Source: Enterobacteriaceae endosymbiont of Donacia marginata (GTDB lineage Bacteria; Pseudomonadota; Gammaproteobacteria; Enterobacterales; Enterobacteriaceae). From it: a stretch of 64,000 bases of DNA. Position 1 is the first letter of the stretch. Each line of letters opens with the position of its first letter. The translations under genes and the position numbers were made by a program. Below are positions 10,136 to 22,045 of the stretch, piece after piece. The stretch covers positions 111,200-175,199 of the forward strand of contig NZ_CP046184.1 of assembly GCF_012567685.1 (NCBI RefSeq), given 5' to 3'. The notes beneath the pieces are model-generated. The model worked only from the letters and a program-made list of their open reading frames with translations, did no database searches and had not been told where the DNA came from.

Positions 10136-11215
10136 TTATAATATATTAATTGCATTTAATTCTTTAAATGTTTGTTCTAATCGTTTTTGCATAGAAATTT
10201 GTGATGCTCTAATCCATGATCTAGGATCATAATATTTTTTATTTGGTTTATTAAAACCTTTTGGATTACCAAGTTGGGTTTGTAAATATTTTTCATATTT
10301 TTTATAAAATTTTAATACACCTTCCCATGTAGCCCATTGGGTATCTGTATCAATATTCATTTTAACAACTCCATAATTAATAGATTCTTTAATTTCTAAT
10401 AATGAAGAACCTGAACCTCCATGAAATACAAAATTTATAGAATTATTAGGAATATTATGTTTTTTACTAATAAATTTTTGTGCATTTCTTAAAATTTTGG
10501 GTAATAATTTTACATGGCCTTTTTGATATACTCCATGTACATTTCCAAAAGAAGCTGCAATAATAAATTGAGAACTAATTAATTTTAATTTTTCATAAGC
10601 ATAATTTATATCATAAGAATCAGTATATAATGATTTTTTGGTTATTTTACTATTATCAATACCATCTTCTTCTCCTCCTGTACATCCTAATTCAATTTCT
10701 AATGTCATTTGCATTTTTGACATTCTTTTTAAATAATAACTACATATTTTAATATTATCTTTAATTGATTCTTGCGAAAGATCTATCATATGAGATGAGA
10801 ATAAAGATTTTTTATGAATTAAATAATATTTTTCATTTTCATCTAATAAATTATCTATCCAAGATAATTTATTTTTTTGACAATGATCAGTATGTAAAAT
10901 TACTGGAATACCATAGTATTTAGCAATTTTATGAACATGTTTAGCTCCAGAAATAGCACCAATAACAGGGGCTAAATGTGGATTAATCATTTCTAATCCT
11001 TTACCTGCAATAAAAGAAGCACCTGAATTAGAAAATTGGATAATAACTGAAGATCTTAGTTTAGCTGCAGTTTCTAAAACTATATTAATAGAATCGGTTC
11101 CTATACAATTAACAGCTGGTAAAGCAAATTTATTTTCTTTTGCTATTTTAAATATTGTTTGTAAATCATGACCAACAACAACACCAGGTTTTATATAATT
11201 TAAAATTTTAGACAT
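10136..11215 (-). CDS. fbaA: Class II fructose-bisphosphate aldolase
   Basis: Zinc-dependent glycolytic and gluconeogenic aldolase. It is 359 residues, identical to the E. coli length. Zinc and catalytic motifs are intact: HTDHC, ELGCTGGEEDG, GNVHGVY and FHGGSGS. The C-terminal ELNAINIL is retained. It lies downstream of pgk, as in enteric bacteria. No missing segment is visible. Confidence 0.97.
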   Translation of the reverse strand: MSKILNYIKPGVVVGHDLQTIFKIAKENKFALPAVNCIGTDSINIVLETAAKLRSSVIIQFSNSGASFIAGKGLEMINPHLAPVIGAISGAKHVHKIAKYYGIPVILHTDHCQKNKLSWIDNLLDENEKYYLIHKKSLFSSHMIDLSQESIKDNIKICSYYLKRMSKMQMTLEIELGCTGGEEDGIDNSKITKKSLYTDSYDINYAYEKLKLISSQFIIAASFGNVHGVYQKGHVKLLPKILRNAQKFISKKHNIPNNSINFVFHGGSGSSLLEIKESINYGVVKMNIDTDTQWATWEGVLKFYKKYEKYLQTQLGNPKGFNKPNKKYYDPRSWIRASQISMQKRLEQTFKELNAINIL

Positions 11216-11282
11216 AATATATCTTTAACCTATTAAAAATTTTAATTGTTAACAATTTTATTATTTTATTTAAAATAAAATG

Positions 11283-12437
11283 TTATGAAATATTTTCTAA
11301 TATAGATATAACAGGTAATTTATTTCCTTCTATATATTTTAAAAAAGCTCCTCCACCTGTAGAAATATATGAAATTTTATCAAAAGCATTAAATAATTCT
11401 ACTGCAGCTAAAGTATCTCCTCCTCCTACAATAGAAAAAGCATTACTATTTATAATACTTTTAATAATAATTTCAGTTCCTTTTCTAAATTTTTCAAATT
11501 CAAAAACTCCAATAGGTCCATTCCATAATATAGTTCCAGCTTTTTTTAATGAATTTTTAATTATATTTATAGTTTTACTACCTATATCGAGAATCTTTTC
11601 ATTTTTTAATATATTATTAATATTTTTATTTTTTATTAAAGCATTATTATTAATAGATGTACTAACTATACAATCAATTGGCATAATAATATTTTTATAT
11701 TTTTTATTTATTTCCTGAGCTAATAAAATTGCATTAGGTTCATATAATGAATTTCCAATATTATTATTTAATGATAATAATGTATTTGCTATTCCTCCTC
11801 CTACAATAACTTTCTCTGATAATTTACATAATTTTTTTAAAATATTAAATTTTGTGGATATTTTAGATCCTCCTATAATAGAAAATATAGGTTTTATAGG
11901 ATTTTTTAAAAATCTATTTAAGTTCTTTATTTCATTTATTAATAATAATCCTGCACAAGATTTTTTAGCAAAATTAATAACTCCATAAGTAGATGAATGC
12001 ATTCGATGAGAAGTAGCAAATGCATCCATAACAAATATATCGCATAAAGATGCATACTTTTTAGATAATTTTTTATTATTATTTTTTTCACCAATATTAA
12101 ATCGTACATTTTCTAAAAGAATAATTTCATTATTTTTAAAACTACATCCATTTAAATAATTTTTTTTTAAAATAACTTTATGTTTTAAATTTTTTTCTAA
12201 ATATATAGCAATTTTTTTTAAAGAAAATAGAGAATTATATTTTCCTTCCATAGGTCTTCCTAAATGAGATGCTATAATAATTTTAGATTTTTTTTCTAAA
12301 GCATATTTTATAGTAGGTAATGATAATCTAATTCTAATATCAGAAGTAATATTACCTTTTTTATCTAAAGGTACATTTAAATCTGATCTTATTAATAAAA
12401 TTTTATTTTCAATATTTAAGTTTAAAATACTTAACAT
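11283..12437 (-). CDS. pgk: Phosphoglycerate kinase
   Basis: Interconverts 1,3-bisphosphoglycerate and 3-phosphoglycerate with ATP formation. It has 384 residues in two Rossmann-like lobes. Seen are RSDLNVPLD, the substrate-binding ASHLGRPMEG, the hinge-proximal SIIGGSKISTK, and the nucleotide-binding LWNGPIGVFE and STGGGAFLKYIEG. In E. coli epd lies between tktA and pgk; here the spacer is only 41 bases, so epd has been removed. Confidence 0.97.
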   Translation of the reverse strand: MLSILNLNIENKILLIRSDLNVPLDKKGNITSDIRIRLSLPTIKYALEKKSKIIIASHLGRPMEGKYNSLFSLKKIAIYLEKNLKHKVILKKNYLNGCSFKNNEIILLENVRFNIGEKNNNKKLSKKYASLCDIFVMDAFATSHRMHSSTYGVINFAKKSCAGLLLINEIKNLNRFLKNPIKPIFSIIGGSKISTKFNILKKLCKLSEKVIVGGGIANTLLSLNNNIGNSLYEPNAILLAQEINKKYKNIIMPIDCIVSTSINNNALIKNKNINNILKNEKILDIGSKTINIIKNSLKKAGTILWNGPIGVFEFEKFRKGTEIIIKSIINSNAFSIVGGGDTLAAVELFNAFDKISYISTGGGAFLKYIEGNKLPVISILENIS

Positions 12438-12478
12438 AAGTAATTAATCCTATAATTTAAAATTTAAAAAATAATTAA

Positions 12479-14485
12479 TTATATAATTTTAAAAGTTTTT
12501 TTTATTTTTAAAATAATATTTTCAACTGTAAAACCAAATTTTTCAAATAATTTTTCTGCAGATCCAGAATATCCAAATTTATTAATACCAATTACAAGAC
12601 CATTTAAACCTACATATTTATACCAAAAATCTGTAGATCCAGCTTCAATAGCTACTCTTTTTTTAATATGTTTAGGTAATATATAATCTTGATATTCTTT
12701 TGTTTGCTTATCAAAAGTATCAGTGGATGGCATAGATATTACTCTAATTTTATATTTCAAAAAAGATAATTTTTTATATATTTCAACAGCTAAAGATACT
12801 TCTGAACCAGTAGCTATTAATATAATTTGAGGGTTTTTATCTAAACAATCTTTTAAAATATATGCTCCATATGATATAAGTGATATTTGTTTTTTATTCC
12901 TTTTTTGTGTAGGTAAGTTTTGTCTTGATAAAATTAAAACAGTGGGTTTATATATATTTTCGATACTAATTTTCCATGATATAGCTGTTTCAATTTTATC
13001 ACATGGACGCCAAATACTTATATTAGGAATTAGTCTTAAACTAGATAATTGTTCTATTGGTTGATGTGTGGGACCATCTTCACCTAACCCAATAGAATCA
13101 TGAGTATAAATCATTATATTTCTAATTTTCATTAAAGCAGCCATTCTTATGGCATTACGACAATAATCTGAAAAAACTAAAAAAGTAGCTGTATAAGGAA
13201 TAAATCCTTTATATAAAGAAATTCCATTTGCAATTGCCATCATACCAAATTCTCTTACTCCATAATGGATATAATTTCCATTTTTAAATTTATTAATTGG
13301 TTTAGAATTTTTTAAAATAGTTAAATTACTACTTGATAAATCTGCTGATCCACCTATCAATTCTGGTAATAACTTAGAATATTTTTGTAAAATATATTGT
13401 GATGATTCTCTTGTCGAGAAATTAGTATTAGTATTATTTAATTTATAAATAAATTTTGTTACTTCGTCATTCCAATTTTTGGGAAGAAGATTATTAATCC
13501 TTCTTTTAAATTCTTTAGCTAAAATAGGAAATTTATTACAATATTTTTTAAATATATTTTCCCATTTAGATTCTTTTATATTACCTATTTTTTTTGCATC
13601 CCATTTTTTATAAATATCTAAAGGAATTTCAAAAGGTTTATATTTCCAATTTAAATTTTTTCTTGTTAGAATAACTTCCTCCTTACCTAGAGGAGCCCCA
13701 TGAGAAATATTTTTATCAGATTTATTTGGTGATCCAAAAGCAATAATTGTATTACAAATTAATAAGGAAGGTTTTTCTTCTTTTAAAGATTTAGCTTTAT
13801 CAATAGCTTTTTCTATTTTTTGAAAATTATGGCCATCTATGTTTGATATTACATTCCATCCATATGATTCAAATCTTTTTTTAGTATCATCATTAAACCA
13901 TCCTGTAATATTACCATCTATAGAAATACCATTATTATCATAAAAAACTATTAATTTTTTTAATTTTAATGTTCCTGCTAAAGAACATACTTCATGAGAA
14001 ATACCTTCCATTAAACAACCATCACCTAAAAATACATAAGTATAATGATCGATTATATTATAATTTAATCTATTAAATTGTGAAGCTAATGTTTTTTCCG
14101 CTATGGCCATACCAACAGCATTAGCTAATCCCTGACCTAATGGTCCAGTACTAGTTTCAATATTAGGAGTACATCTAAATTCAGGATGACCTGGAGTTTT
14201 AGAATATAATCTTCTAAAATTTTTTAAATCAGAAACTGTTAAATTATATCCAGTTAAATGTAATAAACTATAAATTAACATAACACAATGACCATTAGAT
14301 AATATAAATCTATCACGATTAATCCATGTTGGATTATTAGGATTATGATTTAAATAATTGCGCCAAAGTACTTCAGCTATATCAGCCATACCCATTGGGG
14401 CCCCAGGATGTCCTGATTTAGAATTTTCTATAGCATCTATACTTAAAAATCTAATAGCATTAGCAAGATCTCTTCTAGAAGGCAT
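12479..14485 (-). CDS. tktA: Transketolase
   Basis: Thiamine-diphosphate enzyme of the non-oxidative pentose phosphate pathway. It supplies erythrose-4-phosphate (for aroC's pathway) and ribose-5-phosphate (for PRPP and histidine). At 668 residues it is full length. The TPP motif begins at [12 protein letters not shown] and ends in NNGISIDG. The substrate-site histidines ([20 protein letters not shown]) and the pyrimidine-domain glutamate segment GVREFGM are present. It is divergent from metK across 212 AT-rich bases. Confidence 0.96.
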   Translation of the reverse strand: MPSRRDLANAIRFLSIDAIENSKSGHPGAPMGMADIAEVLWRNYLNHNPNNPTWINRDRFILSNGHCVMLIYSLLHLTGYNLTVSDLKNFRRLYSKTPGHPEFRCTPNIETSTGPLGQGLANAVGMAIAEKTLASQFNRLNYNIIDHYTYVFLGDGCLMEGISHEVCSLAGTLKLKKLIVFYDNNGISIDGNITGWFNDDTKKRFESYGWNVISNIDGHNFQKIEKAIDKAKSLKEEKPSLLICNTIIAFGSPNKSDKNISHGAPLGKEEVILTRKNLNWKYKPFEIPLDIYKKWDAKKIGNIKESKWENIFKKYCNKFPILAKEFKRRINNLLPKNWNDEVTKFIYKLNNTNTNFSTRESSQYILQKYSKLLPELIGGSADLSSSNLTILKNSKPINKFKNGNYIHYGVREFGMMAIANGISLYKGFIPYTATFLVFSDYCRNAIRMAALMKIRNIMIYTHDSIGLGEDGPTHQPIEQLSSLRLIPNISIWRPCDKIETAISWKISIENIYKPTVLILSRQNLPTQKRNKKQISLISYGAYILKDCLDKNPQIILIATGSEVSLAVEIYKKLSFLKYKIRVISMPSTDTFDKQTKEYQDYILPKHIKKRVAIEAGSTDFWYKYVGLNGLVIGINKFGYSGSAEKLFEKFGFTVENIILKIKKTFKII

Positions 14486-14697
14486 AATAAAAATTACTCC
14501 TAAAATTTAAATAAAATATTTTTTAAAAAGATTATTTATATAAAGAAATATATACGTAAAATGTTTTAAAATCTATTTTTATAATTTTAAAATTTTAAAA
14601 AATAAAATTTATAAAATTCTAATTTTATATTTATTTTATTTTATTTAAATATATAATAGAATAAGAATTTATTTATTTTAAATAAAAGGTAGTATTA

Positions 14698-15855
14698 ATG
14701 ACAGAATATTTATTTACTTCAGAATCTGTATCCGAAGGACATCCTGATAAAATAGCAGATCAAATTTCTGATGCTATTTTAGATAAGATAATTGAACAAG
14801 ATATTAATTCACGTGTAGCATGTGAAACATATATTAAAAATAATATAGTATTAATTGGAGGAGAAATAACAACAAAAGCTAAAATAAATATAGAAAAAAT
14901 AACTAGAAAAACTATAAAAGAAATAGGATATACAAATCCTGATAGGGGATTTGATGCTAGTACATGTACAATATTAAATATTATTAGTAAACAATCAAAA
15001 GATATTAATAAAGGTATAACATCAAATTTAGATAAAGCTAATCAAAAAGCAGGAGATCAGGGATTTGTATTTGGTTATGCAACAAATGAAACAAATGTTT
15101 TTATGCCAGCCCCTATTATATATGCACATAAATTAATGTATCAACAAGCATTAATTAGAAAAAAAAAAATTTTATCATGGTTAGAACCAGATGCAAAGAG
15201 TCAAATTACCTTTAAATATAAAAATGATAAAATTATTGATATAGATTCTGTAGTTTTATCAACACAAATTTCTAAAGAGATATCGTCCAAAAAATTAGAA
15301 GAAGCAATTATGGAAGAAATTATTAAACCTGTTTTACCTAAGATATGGATCAATAAAAAAACAAAATTTTTTATTAATCCTTCTGGTCGTTTTATTATTG
15401 GAGGACCTATTAGTGATTGTGGGTTAACTGGGAGAAAAATTATTGTAGATACTTATGGAGGTATGGCAAGGCATGGAGGAGGAGCATTTTCTGGGAAAGA
15501 TCCATCAAAAATAGATAGATCAGCTGCTTATGCTGCTCGTTATATAGCTAAAAATATAGTAGCATCATCTCTAGCTTCAAGATGTGAAATCCAAATTGCA
15601 TATATTATTGGTATTGCTAAACCAATTTCCATAATGGTAAATACATTTGGTACTGGAAAAGTATCTGATAAAAAAATAACTTTATTTATTAAAAAAAATT
15701 TTGATTTAAGACCTTTTAGTCTAATAACAATGTTAGATTTATTAAAACCTATATATAAAAAAACTGCATCTTATGGTCATTTTGGTAGAAATATTTTTTC
15801 ATGGGAAAAAACAGATAAAATATTACAGTTTAGAAATTTTTTTGAAATTAATTAA
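14698..15855 (+). CDS. metK: S-adenosylmethionine synthetase
   Basis: Makes SAM from methionine and ATP, the methyl donor for the five or more methyltransferases in this window (RsmH, PrmB, RsmC, RsmA, RlmB). It is 385 residues. Motifs are [28 protein letters not shown], the P-loop-like [15 protein letters not shown] and [13 protein letters not shown] lies nine bases before the ATG. It converges with gyrA. Confidence 0.97.
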   Translation: MTEYLFTSESVSEGHPDKIADQISDAILDKIIEQDINSRVACETYIKNNIVLIGGEITTKAKINIEKITRKTIKEIGYTNPDRGFDASTCTILNIISKQSKDINKGITSNLDKANQKAGDQGFVFGYATNETNVFMPAPIIYAHKLMYQQALIRKKKILSWLEPDAKSQITFKYKNDKIIDIDSVVLSTQISKEISSKKLEEAIMEEIIKPVLPKIWINKKTKFFINPSGRFIIGGPISDCGLTGRKIIVDTYGGMARHGGGAFSGKDPSKIDRSAAYAARYIAKNIVASSLASRCEIQIAYIIGIAKPISIMVNTFGTGKVSDKKITLFIKKNFDLRPFSLITMLDLLKPIYKKTASYGHFGRNIFSWEKTDKILQFRNFFEIN

Positions 15856-15901
15856 AAAATTTAATTATTAAAAATTAAAATGGAAAAAATGATAAGTTTT
15901 T

Positions 15902-18442
15902 TTAAATTTTTTGTAATCCAATAACTTTTTCATTATATTTTGTTTTAATTATAATTACGCCTTTTGTGTTTCTTCCAACAACACAAATTTCAGATATATT
16001 TATACGTATTAATGTGCCCATGTTAGTAATAATAATTACTTGATCATTATCTGTTACTTTTAAAGATCCTGCTAATTTTCCATTTCTTTGATTAATTTTC
16101 ATAGATATAATTCCTTTTGTAGCTCTAGATCTTGTAGGATAATTTTTATTATTAGTACATTTTCCATATCCATTTTCTGTTATAGTAAAAATATTTTTTT
16201 GAAATTTATGGTTTAATACTATTAATGAAACTACATAATCTTTTTTTTTATTTAAAAAACTAATACCTTTTACACCTATTGTATTTCTTCCCATTGACTT
16301 AATTTGAGATTCATTAAATTTCACTACTTTCCCTAGTGAAGAAAATAACATAATTTTATCATTTTGCTTAATAATTGATACTCCTATTAAAATATCATTT
16401 TTTTTTAATTTTATTGCAATAATCCCATTAGATCTAGGTTTATTAAATTTGTTTAAATTTGTTTTTTTAATTTTACCTTGTAAGGTTACCATAATTAAAT
16501 TAGAATTATCTGAATAATTATTTATTACAATAAAAGTATTAATAAATTCATTATTTTTTAAAGGAAGAAAATTTATAATAGGTTTTCCTTTTGAATATCT
16601 ATTAGCTTCAGGTATATCGTATACTTTTAACCAATATAAATATCCTTTATTAGAAAAACATAAAATCTGATCATGAGTATATGCTATTAATATTTTATAT
16701 ATAAAATCGTTTTCTTTTAATCTTACAGCTATTTTCCCTTTACCACCTCTATGTTGTAAATTATATTCGGTAATTTTTTGATATTTAATATATCCCTGAT
16801 AAGATAAAGTAATAATAACTTTTTCATGCTTAATTAAGTCTTTTTTTTGAATTATAGAATTATTTTTATCATTTAAAATAATTTCTGTTTTTCTTTTATC
16901 TCCAAATTCTTTTCTTACTAAAACTAATTCATTATATATTACTTTCATTAAGTATTCATAATTTTCAATGATTTTCATTAAATTTGATATTTTATATATT
17001 AAATTTTCATATTCTATACATAATTTTTTATGTTCTAAATTTGTTAATTTATTTAATTTTAACTCTAGAATAGCTGTAATTTGTGTATAACTAAAATGAT
17101 AATTATCATTAAATTTTATTAAATTAGAATTAGTTAAATAAATATTTAATGTTTTTTTTTCTTGTAAATTAAATATTTGAAATATATTTGGAATTTTCCA
17201 AGATTGTAAATAAATTTTATCTTTTATAGTTTCTGATATTTTAGAAGAACGTATAATTTTAATAATTTTTTTTATATTTAATAAAGCAACTATCAATCCT
17301 TCTAATATATGTGCTTTATTACGAGCTTTATTTATTTCATAATTTGTTCTTCTTATTACTATTTCACGTCTATGTGAGATAAATGCTTTAATAATATTTT
17401 TTAAAGACATTAATGTCGGTTTACCTTTATATAAGGAAACCATTTTTATACTAAAACTAGTTTGTAAAGGTGTTAATTTATATAAATTATTTAAAATTAC
17501 ATTAATAGATGTATCTTTTTTTATTTTAATTAAAATTCGGATTCCATCTTTATCCGATTCATCTCTTAAAGTTTTAATTCCCTGAATTTTTTTTTCTTTT
17601 ATTAAATAAGCTATTTTTTCTATTAATTTAGATTTATTTATTTGATAAGGAAGTTCATAAATTATTATTTTTTTATATTTTTTTTGTTTATCTTTATTAA
17701 TTTTAATACGTCCTCTAAGAAAAATTTTGCCTTTTCCTGTATTATATGCATTTTCAATTTCATCAATACCATAAATAATACCTGCAGTAGGAAAATCAGG
17801 ACCTGGTATATAATTCATTAATTCTTTAATAGTAATAGTATTATTTTTAATATAAGCTAAACAAGCATTAATTACTTCAGTAATATTATGTGGGGGAATA
17901 TTAGTTGTCATACCCACTGCTATTCCAGATGATCCATTTATTAATAAATTAGGTATTTTTGTAGGCATTATTTCAGGTATTTTTTCTGTATCATCATAAT
18001 TAGATAAAAAATTTACTGTATTTTTTTCTAAATCATTAATAATTTCTTGAGAAATTTTAGACATTTTTATTTCAGTATAACGCATAGCTGCTGCAGAATC
18101 TCCATCAATAGAACCAAAATTACCTTGTCCTTTTATTAACGGATATCTTAATGAAAAACTTTGTGCTAATCTTACAATTGTATCATAAACTGCATTATCT
18201 CCATGAGGATGATATTTACCTATTACATCTCCTACTATTCTTGCTGATTTTTTATAAGATTTATTCCATGTATTTCCTAATATATACATAGCGTATAATA
18301 TACGTCTATGTACTGGTTTTAATCCATCTCGTACATCTGGTAATGCTCTTCCTATTATAACTGACATTGCATAATCTAAATAAGAATTTTTTAATTCTTC
18401 TTCAATATTAATTAATTTTATTTCTTTGGCAAAAAAATTCAT
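15902..18442 (-). CDS. gyrA: DNA gyrase subunit A
   Basis: Breakage-reunion subunit of gyrase, 846 residues (E. coli about 875). The N-terminal winged-helix/tower domain carries the active-site tyrosine in AAMRYTEIK. The quinolone-pocket helix reads [11 protein letters not shown], with Asn at the position of E. coli Ser83. The C-terminal beta-pinwheel has the GyrA-box (QHRGGKG), so DNA wrapping should be kept. The acidic tail of enteric GyrA is absent. AAAGGA lies upstream of the ATG, just below a 9-bp hairpin. It converges with metK. Confidence 0.96.
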   Translation of the reverse strand: MNFFAKEIKLINIEEELKNSYLDYAMSVIIGRALPDVRDGLKPVHRRILYAMYILGNTWNKSYKKSARIVGDVIGKYHPHGDNAVYDTIVRLAQSFSLRYPLIKGQGNFGSIDGDSAAAMRYTEIKMSKISQEIINDLEKNTVNFLSNYDDTEKIPEIMPTKIPNLLINGSSGIAVGMTTNIPPHNITEVINACLAYIKNNTITIKELMNYIPGPDFPTAGIIYGIDEIENAYNTGKGKIFLRGRIKINKDKQKKYKKIIIYELPYQINKSKLIEKIAYLIKEKKIQGIKTLRDESDKDGIRILIKIKKDTSINVILNNLYKLTPLQTSFSIKMVSLYKGKPTLMSLKNIIKAFISHRREIVIRRTNYEINKARNKAHILEGLIVALLNIKKIIKIIRSSKISETIKDKIYLQSWKIPNIFQIFNLQEKKTLNIYLTNSNLIKFNDNYHFSYTQITAILELKLNKLTNLEHKKLCIEYENLIYKISNLMKIIENYEYLMKVIYNELVLVRKEFGDKRKTEIILNDKNNSIIQKKDLIKHEKVIITLSYQGYIKYQKITEYNLQHRGGKGKIAVRLKENDFIYKILIAYTHDQILCFSNKGYLYWLKVYDIPEANRYSKGKPIINFLPLKNNEFINTFIVINNYSDNSNLIMVTLQGKIKKTNLNKFNKPRSNGIIAIKLKKNDILIGVSIIKQNDKIMLFSSLGKVVKFNESQIKSMGRNTIGVKGISFLNKKKDYVVSLIVLNHKFQKNIFTITENGYGKCTNNKNYPTRSRATKGIISMKINQRNGKLAGSLKVTDNDQVIIITNMGTLIRINISEICVVGRNTKGVIIIKTKYNEKVIGLQKI

Positions 18443-18459
18443 GTAAATAAATATCCTTT

Positions 18460-18480
18460 TAACTTATACTTTATAAGTTA
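18460..18480 (-). other. 9-bp hairpin in the gyrA leader
   Basis: Perfect inverted repeat TAACTTATA / TATAAGTTA with a three-base loop. It lies just upstream of the gyrA ribosome-binding site and start codon. It could affect gyrA translation, but a 9-bp repeat in AT-rich spacer can arise by chance. Confidence 0.4.
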
Positions 18481-18663
18481 TAAATTTGTTATTATATTTA
18501 TAAATATATATTTTAAATAATTAAATATATAAAATTATAAAAATAAGCGCTAATTTATAATACTAACTTTTATAATTTTATAATTATGTAATAAGATTAA
18601 TTTTATTAAAATAATAAATTTATATATTTTATATTTTATATAATATTTCTTAATATATATAAT

Positions 18664-21057
18664 TTAAATATTATAATTTTCTAATTGTTTAATTTTTTTT
18701 TTTGCTTGATTAATAACTTCTTTAGGAATACCTGCTAAAGATGCTACAAATAAGCCATAATTTTTATTAATTGATCCATTTTTAATTTTGTATAAAAAAA
18801 CAATAGAATTGTTAACTTCTATTGCGTCAAAATACATATTCTTTATACATTTATTTTTAATTTTTAAGTTAGTTAATTCAATATAATTAGTTGCAAATAA
18901 AGTAAGTGATTTAATTTTTTTAGCAATATTTTCCGCACAAGCCCAAGCTATAGCTAAACCATCATGAGTAGATGTGCCTCTTCCGATTTCATCCATTAAT
19001 ACTAAACTTTTTTTCGTTGCATTTCTTAAAATATTAGCGGTTTCTATCATTTCTACCATAAAGGTGGATAAACCGAAAGAAATATTATCTGTTGATCCTA
19101 TTCTAGTAAATATTCTATCTATCGGGCCTATAATAGCTTTATCTGCAGGAACATAACTACCTATATAAGTCATTAAAATAATTAATGCTATTTGTCTCAT
19201 ATATGTGCTTTTACCACCCATATTAGGACCTGTTATTAATAACATATTTTGTTTATCAGTTAATATGACATTATTAGGTATAAAAGATGATTTTAGAATA
19301 TTTTCAACAATAGGATGTCTAGAGTTAATTAATGATATTCCTATTTTTTTACTAATTATAGGACATGTGTAATTTAAAGTTAGAGATCGTTCAGCTAGAT
19401 TACATAATACATCTAATTCAGATAAATATAATGATATTTTTTGTAAATTTACTAAAAAGGGGGTAATATAATAAAATAATTTATTATATAAATATTTTTC
19501 TAAATTTAAAAGTTTTTCTTTAGATAATAAAATATTTTTTTGATATTTTTGTAATTCAGGAATAGTATATCTTTTACAATTTTTTAAAGTTTGAATTTGA
19601 ATATACTTATTAGGTAGATTATCTTTATAACTTTTATTAATTTGAATATAATATCCATGAATTGTATTATATCCTATCTTTAATTTTTCTATTTTTAGTA
19701 AATTACGTTCTTGATTTTCTATAAAAGATAAATATTGATTTGAATCATTTGATAGTTCTCTTAATTTATCTAATTCTTTATTATATCCAGTAGCTATAAC
19801 ATTTCCTTCTTTTAAAGATAAAGAAGGTTTTTTTTTTATAGATTCTTCTAATAATTTTTTTAATGAAGAAAAAAGTCCTAGATCTAAAATTTTTAATTTT
19901 ATTTCACAATTATTAATTTTTTTAAGAATTTTATAAATTTTTGGTAAATAATTTAATGTTTGTCTTAAAGATACTAAATCATATGGTTTTGCAGTTTTTA
20001 AAGCTAATCTAGCAATAATTCTTTCAATATCACTAATTTTTAATAATATTTTTTGAAAATCTAAAAAATATTTTTGTAAAACAAAAATATTTTTTTGTCT
20101 ATTTAAAATAATTTTAACATTACGTATTGGGTTATTTAACCATCTTTGCAATAAACGACTACCCATATTAGTCATGGTATAATCTAATACTTTAATTAAA
20201 GTATTATCTTTATCACCTGAGATACTATTAATAATTTCTAAATTTTTACGTGTATTTTCATCCATAATAATTTCATTATTATGATTTTCTAAAAAAATAT
20301 TATTAATATGTGGTAAATATACTCTTTGTGTATCTTTAACATATTGTATTAAACATCCAGCAGCTCTAATAGCTAAAAATGATTTTTCAATACCAAAACT
20401 TTTTAAGTTCTGAGTTTTAAATTGCATATTTAATTGTTGAACTGCTGTATCTATATCAAATTCCCATAATGGTCTACGTCTAATACAATTTCTTTTTTCT
20501 AACAAACTTATATCTTGAAAATTTTCAGAATATAATAATTCTTTTGGATTTGTTCTTTGTAATTCTCCTGCAATTATATTAATATCTTTATTTTCCATAA
20601 TTCTAAAATCACCAGAACTAATATTTAATGTAGCATAACCAAATCCTGATTTTATATCTTGATATATTGATCCTATCAAATTATCAATATTATTATTTAA
20701 TAAAATATCATCACTAACTGTTCCAGGAGTAATAATACGAACTATTTCCCTATTTAAAATTTTATTTTTAAATAACGTGTCCTTTTTTTTTTCTATTTGC
20801 TCACAAATAGCTATAGATTCTCCTAATTTAATTAATTTGGATAAATAATTTTCTATACTATTAACTGGTATTCCTGCCATCGGGATAGGTTTCCCGTTTA
20901 ATTTACCTCTTTTAGTTAATACAATATTTAATAATTTCGATGCTTTTTTTGCATCTTCAAAAAACATTTCATAAAAATCTCCTAATCTATAAAAAAGTAA
21001 AATATTAGGATATTGTTTTTTAAATTTGAAATATTGTTCCATCATTGGTGTAGACAT
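18664..21057 (-). CDS. mutS: DNA mismatch repair protein MutS
   Basis: Mismatch-recognition ATPase, 797 residues (E. coli 853). The mismatch-reading FYE motif is present in RLGDFYEMF near the N-terminus. Connector, lever and clamp domains follow. The ATPase has an intact Walker A (GPNMGGKST) and Walker B ([11 protein letters not shown]). Two conserved positions differ: the H-loop FATHY is FATNY (Asn724, codon 18888-18886), and the GRSTFMVEM stretch is [10 protein letters not shown]. The C-terminal tetramerisation tail is missing. The mutL C-terminus at the other end of the window is intact, so the pair is formally kept. Confidence 0.94.
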   Translation of the reverse strand: MSTPMMEQYFKFKKQYPNILLFYRLGDFYEMFFEDAKKASKLLNIVLTKRGKLNGKPIPMAGIPVNSIENYLSKLIKLGESIAICEQIEKKKDTLFKNKILNREIVRIITPGTVSDDILLNNNIDNLIGSIYQDIKSGFGYATLNISSGDFRIMENKDINIIAGELQRTNPKELLYSENFQDISLLEKRNCIRRRPLWEFDIDTAVQQLNMQFKTQNLKSFGIEKSFLAIRAAGCLIQYVKDTQRVYLPHINNIFLENHNNEIIMDENTRKNLEIINSISGDKDNTLIKVLDYTMTNMGSRLLQRWLNNPIRNVKIILNRQKNIFVLQKYFLDFQKILLKISDIERIIARLALKTAKPYDLVSLRQTLNYLPKIYKILKKINNCEIKLKILDLGLFSSLKKLLEESIKKKPSLSLKEGNVIATGYNKELDKLRELSNDSNQYLSFIENQERNLLKIEKLKIGYNTIHGYYIQINKSYKDNLPNKYIQIQTLKNCKRYTIPELQKYQKNILLSKEKLLNLEKYLYNKLFYYITPFLVNLQKISLYLSELDVLCNLAERSLTLNYTCPIISKKIGISLINSRHPIVENILKSSFIPNNVILTDKQNMLLITGPNMGGKSTYMRQIALIILMTYIGSYVPADKAIIGPIDRIFTRIGSTDNISFGLSTFMVEMIETANILRNATKKSLVLMDEIGRGTSTHDGLAIAWACAENIAKKIKSLTLFATNYIELTNLKIKNKCIKNMYFDAIEVNNSIVFLYKIKNGSINKNYGLFVASLAGIPKEVINQAKKKIKQLENYNI

Positions 21058-21185
21058 ATTTAATTACTTTTTAATATTAATTATTCTAGAATTTAAATAT
21101 TTTATTAAAATAAATTTTTTTTTTAAAATTAATAAAATGATTAAAACGATTAATAGTATTAATTATTTATTATATTAATAAGTAT

Positions 21186-21917
21186 TTATTTATCATCATT
21201 ATTATCATTATTACTAATTAAATTTAATATTATAAAAAATAGATTAATAAAATCTAAATATAACATAAGTGCTCCTAAAATAGCGTATCTTCTTAAATTA
21301 TCCTTATCATTGATATTTAAACTAATTTGTTTTGCAATATTTTTTAATTTTTGTGTATCATATGCAATCAATAATGTAAAAAAAATTACACTAACATAAT
21401 TTATTATAGATGATAATAAATTATTTTGTAACCAAAAATTTGTTAATGAAGATATAATTATACCAAAGATCCCCATTAAAATTATATTTCCTAAATAACT
21501 TAAATCTTTTTTAGTAACATATCCCCAAAAACACATAGATAGAAACATTAATGATGTAGTTATAAAAGCTGTAAAAATTGTATTTTGATTATATACAGAA
21601 AATATTCCTGCTGTTGTTAAGCCTGTTAAAGAAGAATAAAACATAAATAATGTAGTTAATGTTTTCCCTGATAATCTATTTAATAAATTAGACATAATAA
21701 AAACTAATGCAAATTGTAAAAAACATAATCCTAACAAACAAAACTTATTATTTAATAAATAATTACTTACTTCTATTGTGTTAGAAACATACCAAGAAAC
21801 AAATGCTGTTAATAGCAAACCACAAGACATCCATCCGTATACCCTTCTAAAGTATGTCTGTATATGATATTTTTCTTTTTTTAAAGTAGTACTTTTTAAG
21901 TCTTGATATTCTATCAT
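21186..21917 (-). CDS. ybhL: BI-1/YbhL-family inner-membrane protein
   Basis: Member of the Bax inhibitor-1 (UPF0005) family, closest by eye to E. coli YbhL. It is 243 residues with seven hydrophobic segments. Conserved stretches are RVYGWMSCGLLLTAFVSWY, LYSALTGL-like FYSSLTGLTTAGIF, IAYDTQKLK and ILGALMLYLDFINLF. Family members have been linked to cation/H+ leak and membrane quality control, but the bacterial role is unclear and I do not assign one. It is divergent from rsmH. Confidence 0.88.
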   Translation of the reverse strand: MIEYQDLKSTTLKKEKYHIQTYFRRVYGWMSCGLLLTAFVSWYVSNTIEVSNYLLNNKFCLLGLCFLQFALVFIMSNLLNRLSGKTLTTLFMFYSSLTGLTTAGIFSVYNQNTIFTAFITTSLMFLSMCFWGYVTKKDLSYLGNIILMGIFGIIISSLTNFWLQNNLLSSIINYVSVIFFTLLIAYDTQKLKNIAKQISLNINDKDNLRRYAILGALMLYLDFINLFFIILNLISNNDNNDDK

Positions 21918-22045
21918 AATTATACCTTTTAAAATGTAATCAAATTTTTTTAAAAAATATTTTAAAAAATATATATAAATTATATTTATATTATATAATA
22001 TATTACATAAATTACATAGAAATTAATTTAATTATATATTATATA

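Noticed and set aside
22000-22030. TATATTATATAATATA palindrome before rsmH as a regulatory site
   Set aside because: Sixteen-base A/T palindromes are expected by chance at this base composition.
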